The notes below the pieces were generated by a model that saw only the letters and a list, made by a program, of their open reading frames with translations, was not told where the DNA came from and searched no databases. Source: an uncultured Clostridia bacterium (GTDB taxonomy: Bacteria; Bacillota; Clostridia; Peptostreptococcales; Anaerovoracaceae). From it: a DNA stretch of 22,369 bases. The stretch spans positions 1 to 22,369 of the forward strand of contig CAKQNZ010000015.1 in NCBI GenBank assembly GCA_934255435.1, given 5' to 3'. A program made the position numbers and the translations under genes. Every line of letters starts with the position of its first letter. The stretch's first letter is position 1. Positions 16,515 through 22,369 of the stretch are shown here, one piece after another.

Positions 16515-19500
16515 ATGCTGAATATATATCACGGACCGGAATACATAGATAAAAGCAGATTCAAATTCGAACACATAAGCGGCAGGACGCTGCTGCTGGT
16601 GCCCGACCAGTTTTCCCTGCAGGCGGAAAAGGACGCACTTTACTATCTCGGTACCGACAGTCTGATGGATCTGAGAGTCGTGGACTTTTCCACACTGGGA
16701 CACAAAGTCCTGCAGCAGGTGGGAGGCGGCAGACTGCCGCTGATAGACAAATACGGCAGGCATATGCTCCTGACGAAGATAATAAACGAAGCAGGAGAGG
16801 AACTTGAGATATACAGGAACCTGAGCTGGAAAAATTCCTTCATAGATATGATGAACACCATGATCTCGGAGATGAAGCGGTACGGAGCAGTGCCGGAGGA
16901 TATCTCCGGCGCAGCAGAGAGCCTTGAAGACAGCGGCTTCCTGAAATACAAACTCACTGATATATACAGGATATTCAGCCGCTACGAAGACGCCATAAAG
17001 GACAAATATCTCGATTCCGAGGACTACATGACGTTCTATGGTGAAAAGATATCCCAGGCACCCATGGTAAAGGAAGCGGATGTCTGGATATACGGATTCG
17101 ATACTTTTACGCCGAGGAATATGCAGATAATCGAGAAACTGCTGCTGACAGCACGGTCGGTGAACATAGTGCTGGCATATGACAGTGATGAATGTTTTTC
17201 CCTGACGTCATACATCATGGAGTCGCTGCGGGAGCTTGCGGCAAATGCAGGCGTGGAGGCAGTGGTATCTGAGATAGACGGCGTGAAAAGAAAGACTGCG
17301 GCAGGAAGAGCGGCAGAGCTCTCAGCAGCCGGGAGCAGAGGCGGCGCAGGCGGTGAGATACCGGTGGTCCTTGCAGAGCTTTCCAATCCCTATGCGGAGG
17401 CAGAGCGGGCAGCGTCATATATACAGAAGCTGGTGAGAGAACATGGGTACAGATACAGCGATATAGTAGTGGTATGCAACGATCTTGACGGCAGGGGTGC
17501 AGTGCTCAGGCGAATACTGACAAGATGGGGCATACCTGTGTTCATCGACAAGAAACGAAAAGTGACGTACCACAGTGCAGTGGTTTTCCTGCTTTCACTG
17601 ATGGAGATAATCGCCGGAGGTTACAGGAATGAAGCTGTGATGAGGCTGTTGAAGTCAGGCATAATCAGATATGAGTCAGAGGAGGCGGAGCTGCTGGAAA
17701 ACTACATAGCGCAGTACAGGACAAAGGCTGCCATGTGGAAAAACGGATTCGTCAAAGGCGCAGAGCAGTACGGTGAAGAGACTTTTGCACGCATAGACGC
17801 TCTGAGAGGCTGCATTTCACAGGTAGTCGAGGAAGCTCGTGAACGTGTCAGCAGGAAGAAAAAAGCCGGCGAGAAAATAAGAGGCCTCTATACTTTCCTT
17901 GAGGAGGATCTGGAGCTGACGAAGCACCTTGAGGAGATAATGCAGGATCAGATAGAAAATGATCTTGCGGAAAATGCAGCGGAAACCGCTCAGAGCTGGA
18001 GCGTCATCTGCAGGATCTTCGATCAGGTCGCAGAAACTGTAGGGGACGAGCAGATATCCAACAGGGAGCTGCTGACCCTGCTGACCGCAGGTTTTGAAGA
18101 AATGGAGATAGGTCTGGTTCCTGTGACTCCTGACAGTATCGTGATAGGTACACTGCAGAGGACGAGACTCAGCAGGATAAAAGTGATGCTGGTGGTGGGA
18201 GCCAATGAAGGTGTGCTGCCTATGGGCCGTGAAGACGAGGGTCTTCTCAGCGAGCGTGAAAAGGCGCACCTTGAGGAAATGGGACTTGAGATCTCCAAGC
18301 GCAGCCTGATCTCCAGAAAAGAAGAAAGCATAGCTGTATACAGGACGCTTTACATGCCGGAGGAAAGACTTTACATAAGCTGCTGCAAGGCAGGCGCAGA
18401 AGGCGAGAATGTCAGGCCTTCGGAAGTTTTCATGAAGTTCAGGGATATGTGCGGTGATGATATCCTCCCGGATCTTGACGATGAAAGCGATATCATGGAC
18501 CGGATCACCACAAGGCAGGGGACGCTGGCTCCCATGGCTGAGGCTCTGCGGGAGTACGGCGACGGAGAATATATCGGCAAAGACTGGCTGAGGATAATGA
18601 ACTGGTATGGAAAAAACGAACCGGACAGTCTTGCAGGCGTGAAAAACGGTCTCATTTTCAGCAGCAATACTGCATCCCTCGGTGAAAAACTGGCGGATGC
18701 GCTTTATCGTGGCGACAGGCAGGACCTTGAGGTCAGTGCATCTCAGCTGGAAAAGTACAGCAGCTGTCCTTTTGCACATTTCATAGGGTACGGACTGAGA
18801 CCTGAGGAGCTGAAAGCATACGAGATAGGAGCCAGAGAGATCGGCGATATCTACCATGAGGCGCTGATGATATTTTCCCAGGGACTCAATGCAGGTCTTG
18901 GAGCCGGGATGGAGATAAGCGATCCGGGTTCGCCATGGATGGAGATCAGCCGTGACCAGTGCCACGACAGGATCGCAAAGATACTGAAAGATGACCTTGC
19001 CGGGTACCGTGAAGGTCTGATGTCCGCAGGCAGAGCGGAGGAGTACAAGACGTGGCGTATTACTGAGATATGCGACAGGATAGCCTGGACCATGGTGGAG
19101 CAGGTACGCAAGGGAGCAGTCAGCAGTATGGGGTTCGAAGTGCCTTTCGGCAAGGGCCGCAGGCTGCCGGAGATCCATGTGGATGCAGGCGGTCGTGATG
19201 TGCTGATCCGTGGAAAGATAGACAGACTGGATATCCTTGAAGGCCCGCAGCCGGCTGTCAGGGTCATAGACTACAAGACCGGCAGCGACTATATAGATCT
19301 CGAGCATTTCAGGAGCGGATACAAGCTGCAGCTGATGATATATCTCAGGGCAGGCATGCATCGGGGCGAGCTGAAACCTGCCGGCGTGTTCTATTTCAGG
19401 ATACATGATACCGACATCAATGCGGACAATAAGAAAGTCGTGCACGGTGAAGAGGCTCTCAATGAGCGTATCGAGGAAAGTTACAAGCTGCAGGGTATCA

Positions 19501-19841
19501 TGCTGGATGATACCGGTATGATAAACAGTATGGACAGCGGATTTGACGGGAATTCCAGCGTGGTGCCGGTGAAATTCAACAAAACAAAAGGAGTGTTCGT
19601 GCCGTCACCGGGCAGCGAGCTGCTTTCAGAAGAAGAGTTCCGTGAACTCAGCGAAGAAGTGGATGCACAGATAAAACGCATATGTACAGAGATCTGTGAC
19701 GGCAGCATCGCAGCAGAACCGAAACGTGAGAAAAAGCGTGACATGGACGGCAAAGTCGTCACATCCTGCAGATACTGCAGATACAGGAGCATCTGTATGT
19801 TCGATACAGCATTCAGAGGATGCAGGTTCAGGACGGTGTAG
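16515..19841 (+). CDS. addB: ATP-dependent helicase/nuclease subunit B (AddB/RexB)
   Basis: Subunit of the AddAB (RexAB) enzyme that resects double-strand DNA ends up to Chi-like sites for recombination. The 1108-residue length is right. Visible are the family stretch LLLVPDQFSLQAEKDAL near residues 25-41, the C-terminal nuclease motif VIDYKTGSD around Asp919, and the four cysteines of the iron-sulfur cluster: Cys751 (YSSCPFAHF) and Cys1085, Cys1088, Cys1094 (SCRYCRYRSIC). The N-terminus lacks the GxxxxGK(S/T) Walker A seen in B. subtilis AddB, which places it nearer RexB-type subunits. Start ATG 16515 follows AGGAGG at 16503-16508. No addA lies downstream, where it usually does; the next gene is a secreted protein. 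Confidence 0.95.
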   Translation: MLNIYHGPEYIDKSRFKFEHISGRTLLLVPDQFSLQAEKDALYYLGTDSLMDLRVVDFSTLGHKVLQQVGGGRLPLIDKYGRHMLLTKIINEAGEELEIYRNLSWKNSFIDMMNTMISEMKRYGAVPEDISGAAESLEDSGFLKYKLTDIYRIFSRYEDAIKDKYLDSEDYMTFYGEKISQAPMVKEADVWIYGFDTFTPRNMQIIEKLLLTARSVNIVLAYDSDECFSLTSYIMESLRELAANAGVEAVVSEIDGVKRKTAAGRAAELSAAGSRGGAGGEIPVVLAELSNPYAEAERAASYIQKLVREHGYRYSDIVVVCNDLDGRGAVLRRILTRWGIPVFIDKKRKVTYHSAVVFLLSLMEIIAGGYRNEAVMRLLKSGIIRYESEEAELLENYIAQYRTKAAMWKNGFVKGAEQYGEETFARIDALRGCISQVVEEARERVSRKKKAGEKIRGLYTFLEEDLELTKHLEEIMQDQIENDLAENAAETAQSWSVICRIFDQVAETVGDEQISNRELLTLLTAGFEEMEIGLVPVTPDSIVIGTLQRTRLSRIKVMLVVGANEGVLPMGREDEGLLSEREKAHLEEMGLEISKRSLISRKEESIAVYRTLYMPEERLYISCCKAGAEGENVRPSEVFMKFRDMCGDDILPDLDDESDIMDRITTRQGTLAPMAEALREYGDGEYIGKDWLRIMNWYGKNEPDSLAGVKNGLIFSSNTASLGEKLADALYRGDRQDLEVSASQLEKYSSCPFAHFIGYGLRPEELKAYEIGAREIGDIYHEALMIFSQGLNAGLGAGMEISDPGSPWMEISRDQCHDRIAKILKDDLAGYREGLMSAGRAEEYKTWRITEICDRIAWTMVEQVRKGAVSSMGFEVPFGKGRRLPEIHVDAGGRDVLIRGKIDRLDILEGPQPAVRVIDYKTGSDYIDLEHFRSGYKLQLMIYLRAGMHRGELKPAGVFYFRIHDTDINADNKKVVHGEEALNERIEESYKLQGIMLDDTGMINSMDSGFDGNSSVVPVKFNKTKGVFVPSPGSELLSEEEFRELSEEVDAQIKRICTEICDGSIAAEPKREKKRDMDGKVVTSCRYCRYRSICMFDTAFRGCRFRTV

Positions 19842-19995
19842 AGAATTACCGGAATGCCGTGGTCTTAGACATTTTCTTCTGTGAAAAATACGATTTTTGA
19901 GGCGGCAGCGTTATCATATGCTGGAGTCGGTGCATCTTTTATGTTAGAATAAGGACAGAAGATGAAACATAGATTTTTTCATGGAGGAGATGAGA

Positions 19996-21054
19996 ATGAA
20001 AAAACCACTCACACTGGTCCTTGCAGCTATCATGGCAGTGTCTATGATACCGGGACTGGCATTTGCGGGAGAGGCATCAGACAGCACAGATGCCGCAGTA
20101 AAGGCATCAGCTGTAACACAGGAAAAGGAAGATGAAGACAGCACAGCAGGCACACAGCAGCTTGAGGAAAAAGAGCTGGTCAGTGCAGCGGTGGACGGCA
20201 TTTCACAGAACAAAGCCGTATACGGTATAGGCTATGTGGAAATGACTTCAGGCGCAGAGAAGGCTTTCGAAAACAAAGTAGGTATAGTATCCTACGGAGC
20301 CAGCGGCGGATACAATGCTGAGAACGGGTACTGCAAAGGTTTCTCGAAGCAGATAACCGTAAAGGCGAAGGGTACGATCATGATGTCTGTCAGCGGAGAA
20401 AGCAACAGCAGCAGCGGATACATATATTTCGGTGTTTTCAAAGACAGGAACATGACGCAGCCGGTGAATGGATACCAGGGTGTCAGTAGCGTCAGTGTAG
20501 GAAGCAGCAAGCCGGGGGCTGGTGTCTTCAGCATACCTGATAAGGGGACATACTATGTCGGTGTGTATTCCTATATATCGTCTGATCAGGAATACAATGT
20601 GATTTCTCTTGCAGCATACGCCAATGGTGCAGACCGCACGCTTTCGAACGGCAAATGGAGCACTGTAGGACATAAGGAGGAACAGACTAATCTGTTCAAA
20701 TTCAAGGCGTCCAGCACAGGATATATACGTGTCGATGCAGAATCAGACTACAGTGTTACTGTGACACTGCTCAGCAGCAGCAAGAAGGCACTGTCATCGG
20801 CAGCGAGAAATTACTATACGCCTGTGTATGGAGTCAGGAAAGGCGCCACATACTATATCCGTGTAAAGTCAGGATATAACAGTGGCGGTGGATATAATAT
20901 CAAAGTCACGAATTCAAAGATAAGTGAAAAGAGCGGCAGCAGCAAATCAAAAGCTGTGAATATCAAGCGCAAGGCTACTGTCAAAGGTACAGTGACTGCC
21001 GGTGAAAGCCGTTCAGACTGGTACAAATTAAAACTGTCCGGCAAAAAAACGTAA
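19996..21054 (+). CDS. secreted beta-domain protein, frame broken before its last domain
   Basis: Exported protein of unknown function. MKKPLTLVLAAIMAVSMIPG and the following LAFA form a clear signal peptide, cleaved probably after Ala24. A Glu/Ser/Thr-rich linker follows, then two beta-rich repeats similar to bacterial pre-peptidase C-terminal (PPC) domains: one ending GTYYVGVYSYISSDQEYNVI, another around NLFKFKASSTGYIRV and YYIRVKSGYNSGGGYNIKV. A third begins at SDWYKLKLSGKK but the frame ends at TAA 21052-21054, giving 352 residues; the rest of that domain continues in the -1 frame to 21260. Start ATG 19996 follows GGAGGAG at 19983-19989. TAGAAT at 19945-19950 is a possible -10. There is no sorting motif or membrane anchor, so it is probably released or loosely bound. 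Confidence 0.8.
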   Translation: MKKPLTLVLAAIMAVSMIPGLAFAGEASDSTDAAVKASAVTQEKEDEDSTAGTQQLEEKELVSAAVDGISQNKAVYGIGYVEMTSGAEKAFENKVGIVSYGASGGYNAENGYCKGFSKQITVKAKGTIMMSVSGESNSSSGYIYFGVFKDRNMTQPVNGYQGVSSVSVGSSKPGAGVFSIPDKGTYYVGVYSYISSDQEYNVISLAAYANGADRTLSNGKWSTVGHKEEQTNLFKFKASSTGYIRVDAESDYSVTVTLLSSSKKALSSAARNYYTPVYGVRKGATYYIRVKSGYNSGGGYNIKVTNSKISEKSGSSKSKAVNIKRKATVKGTVTAGESRSDWYKLKLSGKKT

Positions 21055-21260
21055 CGTTGACGGTAAAAGGTGCTACTAACGACAGACTCAAGGTCGAGAT
21101 CTATTCAGGCAAGAAAAAGATAAAGACATCTACATTCTACAACAGCACCAAAAGCCTGACGCTCAAATCAGTCGGCAAGTGGAAAAAAGGCACATATCAT
21201 ATCAAAGTGTCCAGAGGAAACAGCAAATCATCAGGCTGGTATTCACTGAACTGGAAATAG
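21043..21260 (+). pseudogene. out-of-frame remainder of the secreted protein's third domain
   Basis: After the run of seven A at 21043-21049, the -1 frame reads NVTLTVKGATNDRLKVEIYS and ends GWYSLNWK with TAG at 21258-21260. It completes the beta domain begun by SDWYKLKLSGKK upstream and repeats the pattern of the earlier domains (KGTYHIKVSRG matches GATYYIRVKSG). One extra A in the run would restore a 421-residue protein. It has no ribosome-binding site of its own, so it is a continuation rather than a separate gene. Cause may be mutation, slippage-based switching or a sequencing error in the homopolymer. Confidence 0.75.
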
Positions 21261-21280
21261 CAGACCACGGACTGGTCATG

Positions 21281-21313
21281 AACAAAAAGAGGGCGATCAT
21301 TCGCCCTCTGATG
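21281..21313. terminator. terminator after the secreted protein gene
   Basis: A perfect 9-base-pair hairpin, AGAGGGCGA (21288-21296) with TCGCCCTCT (21301-21309), and a four-base loop. On the plus strand the T-run is imperfect (GATGGTTTT); on the minus strand it is followed by five T, so it would stop transcripts in both directions. Confidence 0.85.
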
Positions 21314-21342
21314 GTTTTACATATTTCTTTAGAAAATAATCA

Positions 21343-21371
21343 TTGAATCATTTGGAGTTGCATATTATAAT
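21343..21371 (+). promoter_or_regulatory. promoter of the antisense (antitoxin) RNA
   Basis: TTGAAT at 21343-21348 and TATAAT at 21366-21371 with the ideal 17-base spacer. No ribosome-binding site or open frame follows, which fits a non-coding transcript starting near 21378. Confidence 0.8.
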
Positions 21372-21377
21372 AGAGAC

Positions 21378-21462
21378 AACAAAAGGCGAACCGTTGAAAA
21401 CGGTCAACCGTATCGATTATAAATAACCGCCGTAGTTTGAGAGCTTGGGCGGTTATTTATTT
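21378..21462 (+). ncRNA. putative type I antitoxin RNA (RatA/Fst-RNAII-like)
   Basis: Short RNA of about 85 bases from the promoter at 21343-21371 to the terminator hairpin ending at 21458. It contains a small hairpin (ACCGTT at 21390-21395 with AACGGT at 21399-21404) and the large terminator stem. It is complementary to the stop codon and 3' untranslated end of the toxin gene read from the other strand, the layout of txpA/RatA and of the Fst par locus. The 5' end is predicted from the promoter, not measured. Confidence 0.7.
21421..21458. terminator. shared bidirectional terminator of the toxin-antitoxin pair
   Basis: A perfect 11-base-pair hairpin, AAATAACCGCC (21421-21431) with GGCGGTTATTT (21448-21458), and a 16-base loop. 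It lies at the 3' ends of both convergent transcripts, and the toxin stop codon (complement of 21453-21455) is inside the stem. The A/T-rich flanks supply U-rich tails on both strands. Confidence 0.85.
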
Positions 21463-21533
21463 CTGATATTCAGTATTCCGATTATCACTAACCCAAAGGT
21501 CAGGATGACCATAAATTCTTCGTATGTAGAAAT
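21453..21533 (-). CDS. Hol_Tox/TxpA-like type I toxin peptide, non-standard start
   Basis: A 26-residue hydrophobic peptide read leftward: after the start come STYEEFMVILTFGLVIIGIL and NIRNK, then TAA. The STYE N-terminus, single membrane helix and basic tail match the Hol_Tox (holin-like toxin) family that includes TxpA and BsrG; such peptides damage the cell's own membrane when overproduced. A near-perfect GGGAGGTGA ribosome-binding site (complement of 21539-21546) precedes it, but the codon 7 bases from GGAGG is ATT (complement of 21531-21533), also preceded by ATT; there is no ATG, GTG or TTG in place. Either AUU is used or the start has mutated. An internal ATG at 21510-21512 would lose the conserved N-terminus. 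No convincing promoter was found to its right. Confidence 0.6.
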   Translation of the reverse strand: MSTYEEFMVILTFGLVIIGILNIRNK

Positions 21534-21547
21534 AATATCACCTCCCT

Positions 21548-21757
21548 GTATATGCAATTCGGGTTTTTCACCGTAACAGCAGATATAACTAAGAGGTTAA
21601 ACCGCTTTCTGTCTTTCACGCCTTATGTTGTGATGTTAAGGCAGCATACTTGGGCATCACTGTCAAGCAGCAGGTTTGCGTTTAACTGCGTGATACATAT
21701 AGGATCAGATAGTGTATATCAGAGGTTTCAGAGCTATTCATATTAATGTAACAAAAG
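21548..21757. other. non-coding stretch upstream of the toxin
   Basis: About 210 bases without a supported gene. It should hold the toxin promoter (minus strand), but I found no good -35/-10 pair; TTGACA occurs on the complement near 21663-21668 without a matching -10. Nothing else is supported. Confidence 0.35.
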
Positions 21758-21781
21758 GGCAGGAAAAACCTGTCGTTTTTT
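21758..21781 (+). terminator. intrinsic terminator at the left edge of the repeat array
   Basis: GGCAGG (21758-21763) pairs with CCTGTC (21769-21774), including one G-U pair, with a five-A loop and a following T6. It occupies the same place relative to the repeat start as the terminators between later units and is preceded by the same AACAAAA sequence, so it appears to be a diverged copy. Confidence 0.7.
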
Positions 21782-21790
21782 GTATGCAGG

Positions 21791-22125
21791 TAATGGAGAA
21801 TACGGGGCTTATGCAAATCGTTCGCAGGCTCACGATCTGCCGTCCTGCGCCCTGCAGGGCAGTGCTCGGACACGGACAGTCCACCGGACTGTCAGGCCCT
21901 GCGCCTTTTCTCCCAAAGAACCGCAGGTGATTTGCAAGACAGAACGGAGCGGTGAGTTCCATTCTGGCTGAAGCCAGGGAACTCTCGCATGGGACCTTCC
22001 GCAATTCGCAAGCTCATTGGGATAGGTCTCCAAGCGAAGGCGAAGCCGAAGGAGTGAGCTTTAGTGAACGTTGGGTTCGAGCCCCAAGTGAGTATAACAA
22101 AAAAGCAGGCAATGCCTGCTTTAAC
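21791..22125. repeat. structured repeat, first (longer) copy
   Basis: Starts with TGGAGAATACGGGGCTT (from 21794), then TTCGCAGGCTCACGATCTGC, a hairpin GCCC-TGCA-GGGC (21849-21860) and the hairpin GACAGTCC-ACC-GGACTGTC (21875-21893). After about 21900 it departs from the later copies: a complex hairpin at 21954-21984 (GAGTTCC/GGAACTC outside, CTGGCT/AGCCAG inside), TTCGCAAGCTCA at 22005-22016 (near-identical to the motif at the start), and a purine-rich stretch. It rejoins the common pattern at TTGGG-TTCGAGC-CCCAA (22071-22087). Its 335 bases are almost two units (168 bp each), so it may be two diverged units, the second starting near 21975. Confidence 0.75.
22099..22122. terminator. terminator-like hairpin at first unit junction
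   Basis: AAAGCAGGC (22102-22110), loop AAT, GCCTGCTTT (22114-22122): a perfect 9-base-pair stem. The complement has six T after the stem (22099-22104), so it should terminate better on the minus strand. Confidence 0.75.
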
Positions 22126-22293
22126 TGGTGGAGAATACGGGGCTTACACATATCGTTCGCAGGCTCACGATCTGCCATCCTGCGCTCCGCAGAGCGGTGC
22201 TCGGACACTGACAGTCCACCGGACTGTCAGGCCCTTTTGGGTTCGAGCCCCCATGTGGGTATAACAAAAAAGCAGGCTACGCCTGCTTTTAGC
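22126..22293. repeat. structured repeat, complete 168-bp unit
   Basis: The cleanest unit, from TGGTGGAGAATACGGGG at 22126 to the base before the next copy. Contents in order: TTCGCAGGCTCACGATCTGC (from 22156), hairpin GCTC-CGCA-GAGC (22184-22195), hairpin TGACAGTCC-ACC-GGACTGTCA (22209-22229), a tRNA T-arm-like TTGGG-TTCGAGC-CCCCA (22237-22253), GTATAACAAAAAAGCAGGC and the terminator hairpin. The first 76 bases are identical to the next copy, so duplication is recent or the copies are homogenised. No ribosome-binding site with an open frame is present; the short frames crossing it are not credible genes. Confidence 0.85.
22266..22290. terminator. terminator-like hairpin at second unit junction
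   Basis: AAAAGCAGGC (22268-22277), loop TAC, GCCTGCTTTT (22281-22290): a perfect 10-base-pair stem flanked by an A-run on the left and a T-run on the right, so it can act on both strands. Confidence 0.8.
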
Positions 22294-22369
22294 TGGTGGA
22301 GAATACGGGGCTTACACATATCGTTCGCAGGCTCACGATCTGCCATCCTGCGCTCCGCAGAGCGGTGCT
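22294..22369. repeat. structured repeat, third copy (cut by window edge)
   Basis: 76 bases, identical to 22126-22201, running off the end of the window inside the GCTC-CGCA-GAGC hairpin region. The array therefore continues beyond what can be seen. Confidence 0.9.

Noticed and set aside
17817..19445. 542-codon open frame on the minus strand
   Set aside because: It lies wholly inside addB, has no ribosome-binding site or recognisable motif, and its composition is that of a reverse-strand shadow of a conserved gene.
21453..21512. Toxin starting at the internal ATG (complement of 21510-21512)
   Set aside because: It would lose the conserved STYE N-terminus and lies 28 bases from the strong ribosome-binding site.
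21724..21740. GTTTCAGAGCTATTCA, similar to the start of type II-A CRISPR repeats
   Set aside because: Single occurrence with no second copy, spacer, cas gene or tracrRNA partner; similarity of this length is expected by chance.
21712..22264. Several 60-90 codon open frames on both strands across the repeats
   Set aside because: They follow the repeat and palindrome structure, lack ribosome-binding sites and recognisable motifs, and are best explained as GC-rich repeat shadows.
22071..22293. A complete tRNA gene in the repeats
   Set aside because: Only a T-arm-like piece and a CCA-like end on opposite strands are present; no acceptor, D or anticodon stem can be assembled.

Overview
The window reads as a chromosomal segment of an anaerobic Gram-positive bacterium of the class Clostridia (Bacillota). 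The signs are strong GGAGG-type ribosome-binding sites, SAM-I riboswitch control of metK, AddB-type recombination, a Na+-pumping decarboxylase subunit, heavy use of AGA/AGG and ATA codons, and a Bacillota-type small toxin locus. A family-level guess (Anaerovoracaceae / Family XIII-like amino-acid fermenters) is only inference.

Layout. 1-2870: a truncated aldo/keto reductase (minus), a divergent beta-lactamase-fold serine hydrolase (plus), and an unrecognised 400-residue protein (minus, TTG start) that overlaps the hydrolase tail to tail by 14 bases. 2958-7431: a small two-helix membrane protein; then a consensus promoter, a SAM-I riboswitch with its terminator, metK, an ACT-domain aspartokinase and a seven-helix membrane protein with a LuxR-type DNA-binding tail, apparently one SAM-controlled unit; and a convergent TM2-domain protein sharing a bidirectional terminator. 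7432-14278: a long upstream region, secA, a GC-rich spacer, prfB with its programmed +1 frameshift, and a Tex-family RNA-binding protein. 14437-19841: an isolated beta subunit of a Na+-translocating decarboxylase, a HAD phosphatase and addB, whose usual partner addA is not next to it. 19996-21260: a secreted beta-domain protein whose frame is broken at a run of seven A.

21288-22369 is the least ordinary part. First comes a compact type I toxin-antitoxin locus: a Hol_Tox/TxpA-like peptide on the minus strand with no ATG/GTG/TTG start, facing a short antisense RNA with a near-consensus promoter, the two sharing one bidirectional hairpin terminator. It is followed by an array of structured repeats (unit about 168 bp, continuing past the window) with perfect hairpins, tRNA-like sequence pieces and an intrinsic terminator at every junction, and no convincing protein-coding content. 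One hairpin shows a compensatory base-pair change between copies, so the secondary structure seems to be under selection.

How parts work together: MetK makes SAM and aspartokinase opens the aspartate pathway that supplies methionine, so joint control by SAM feedback is coherent; the membrane LuxR protein is the unexpected member. SecA, RF2 and Tex form a housekeeping block. The HAD phosphatase and addB are probably co-transcribed. All calls come from reading the sequence; no database search was run.
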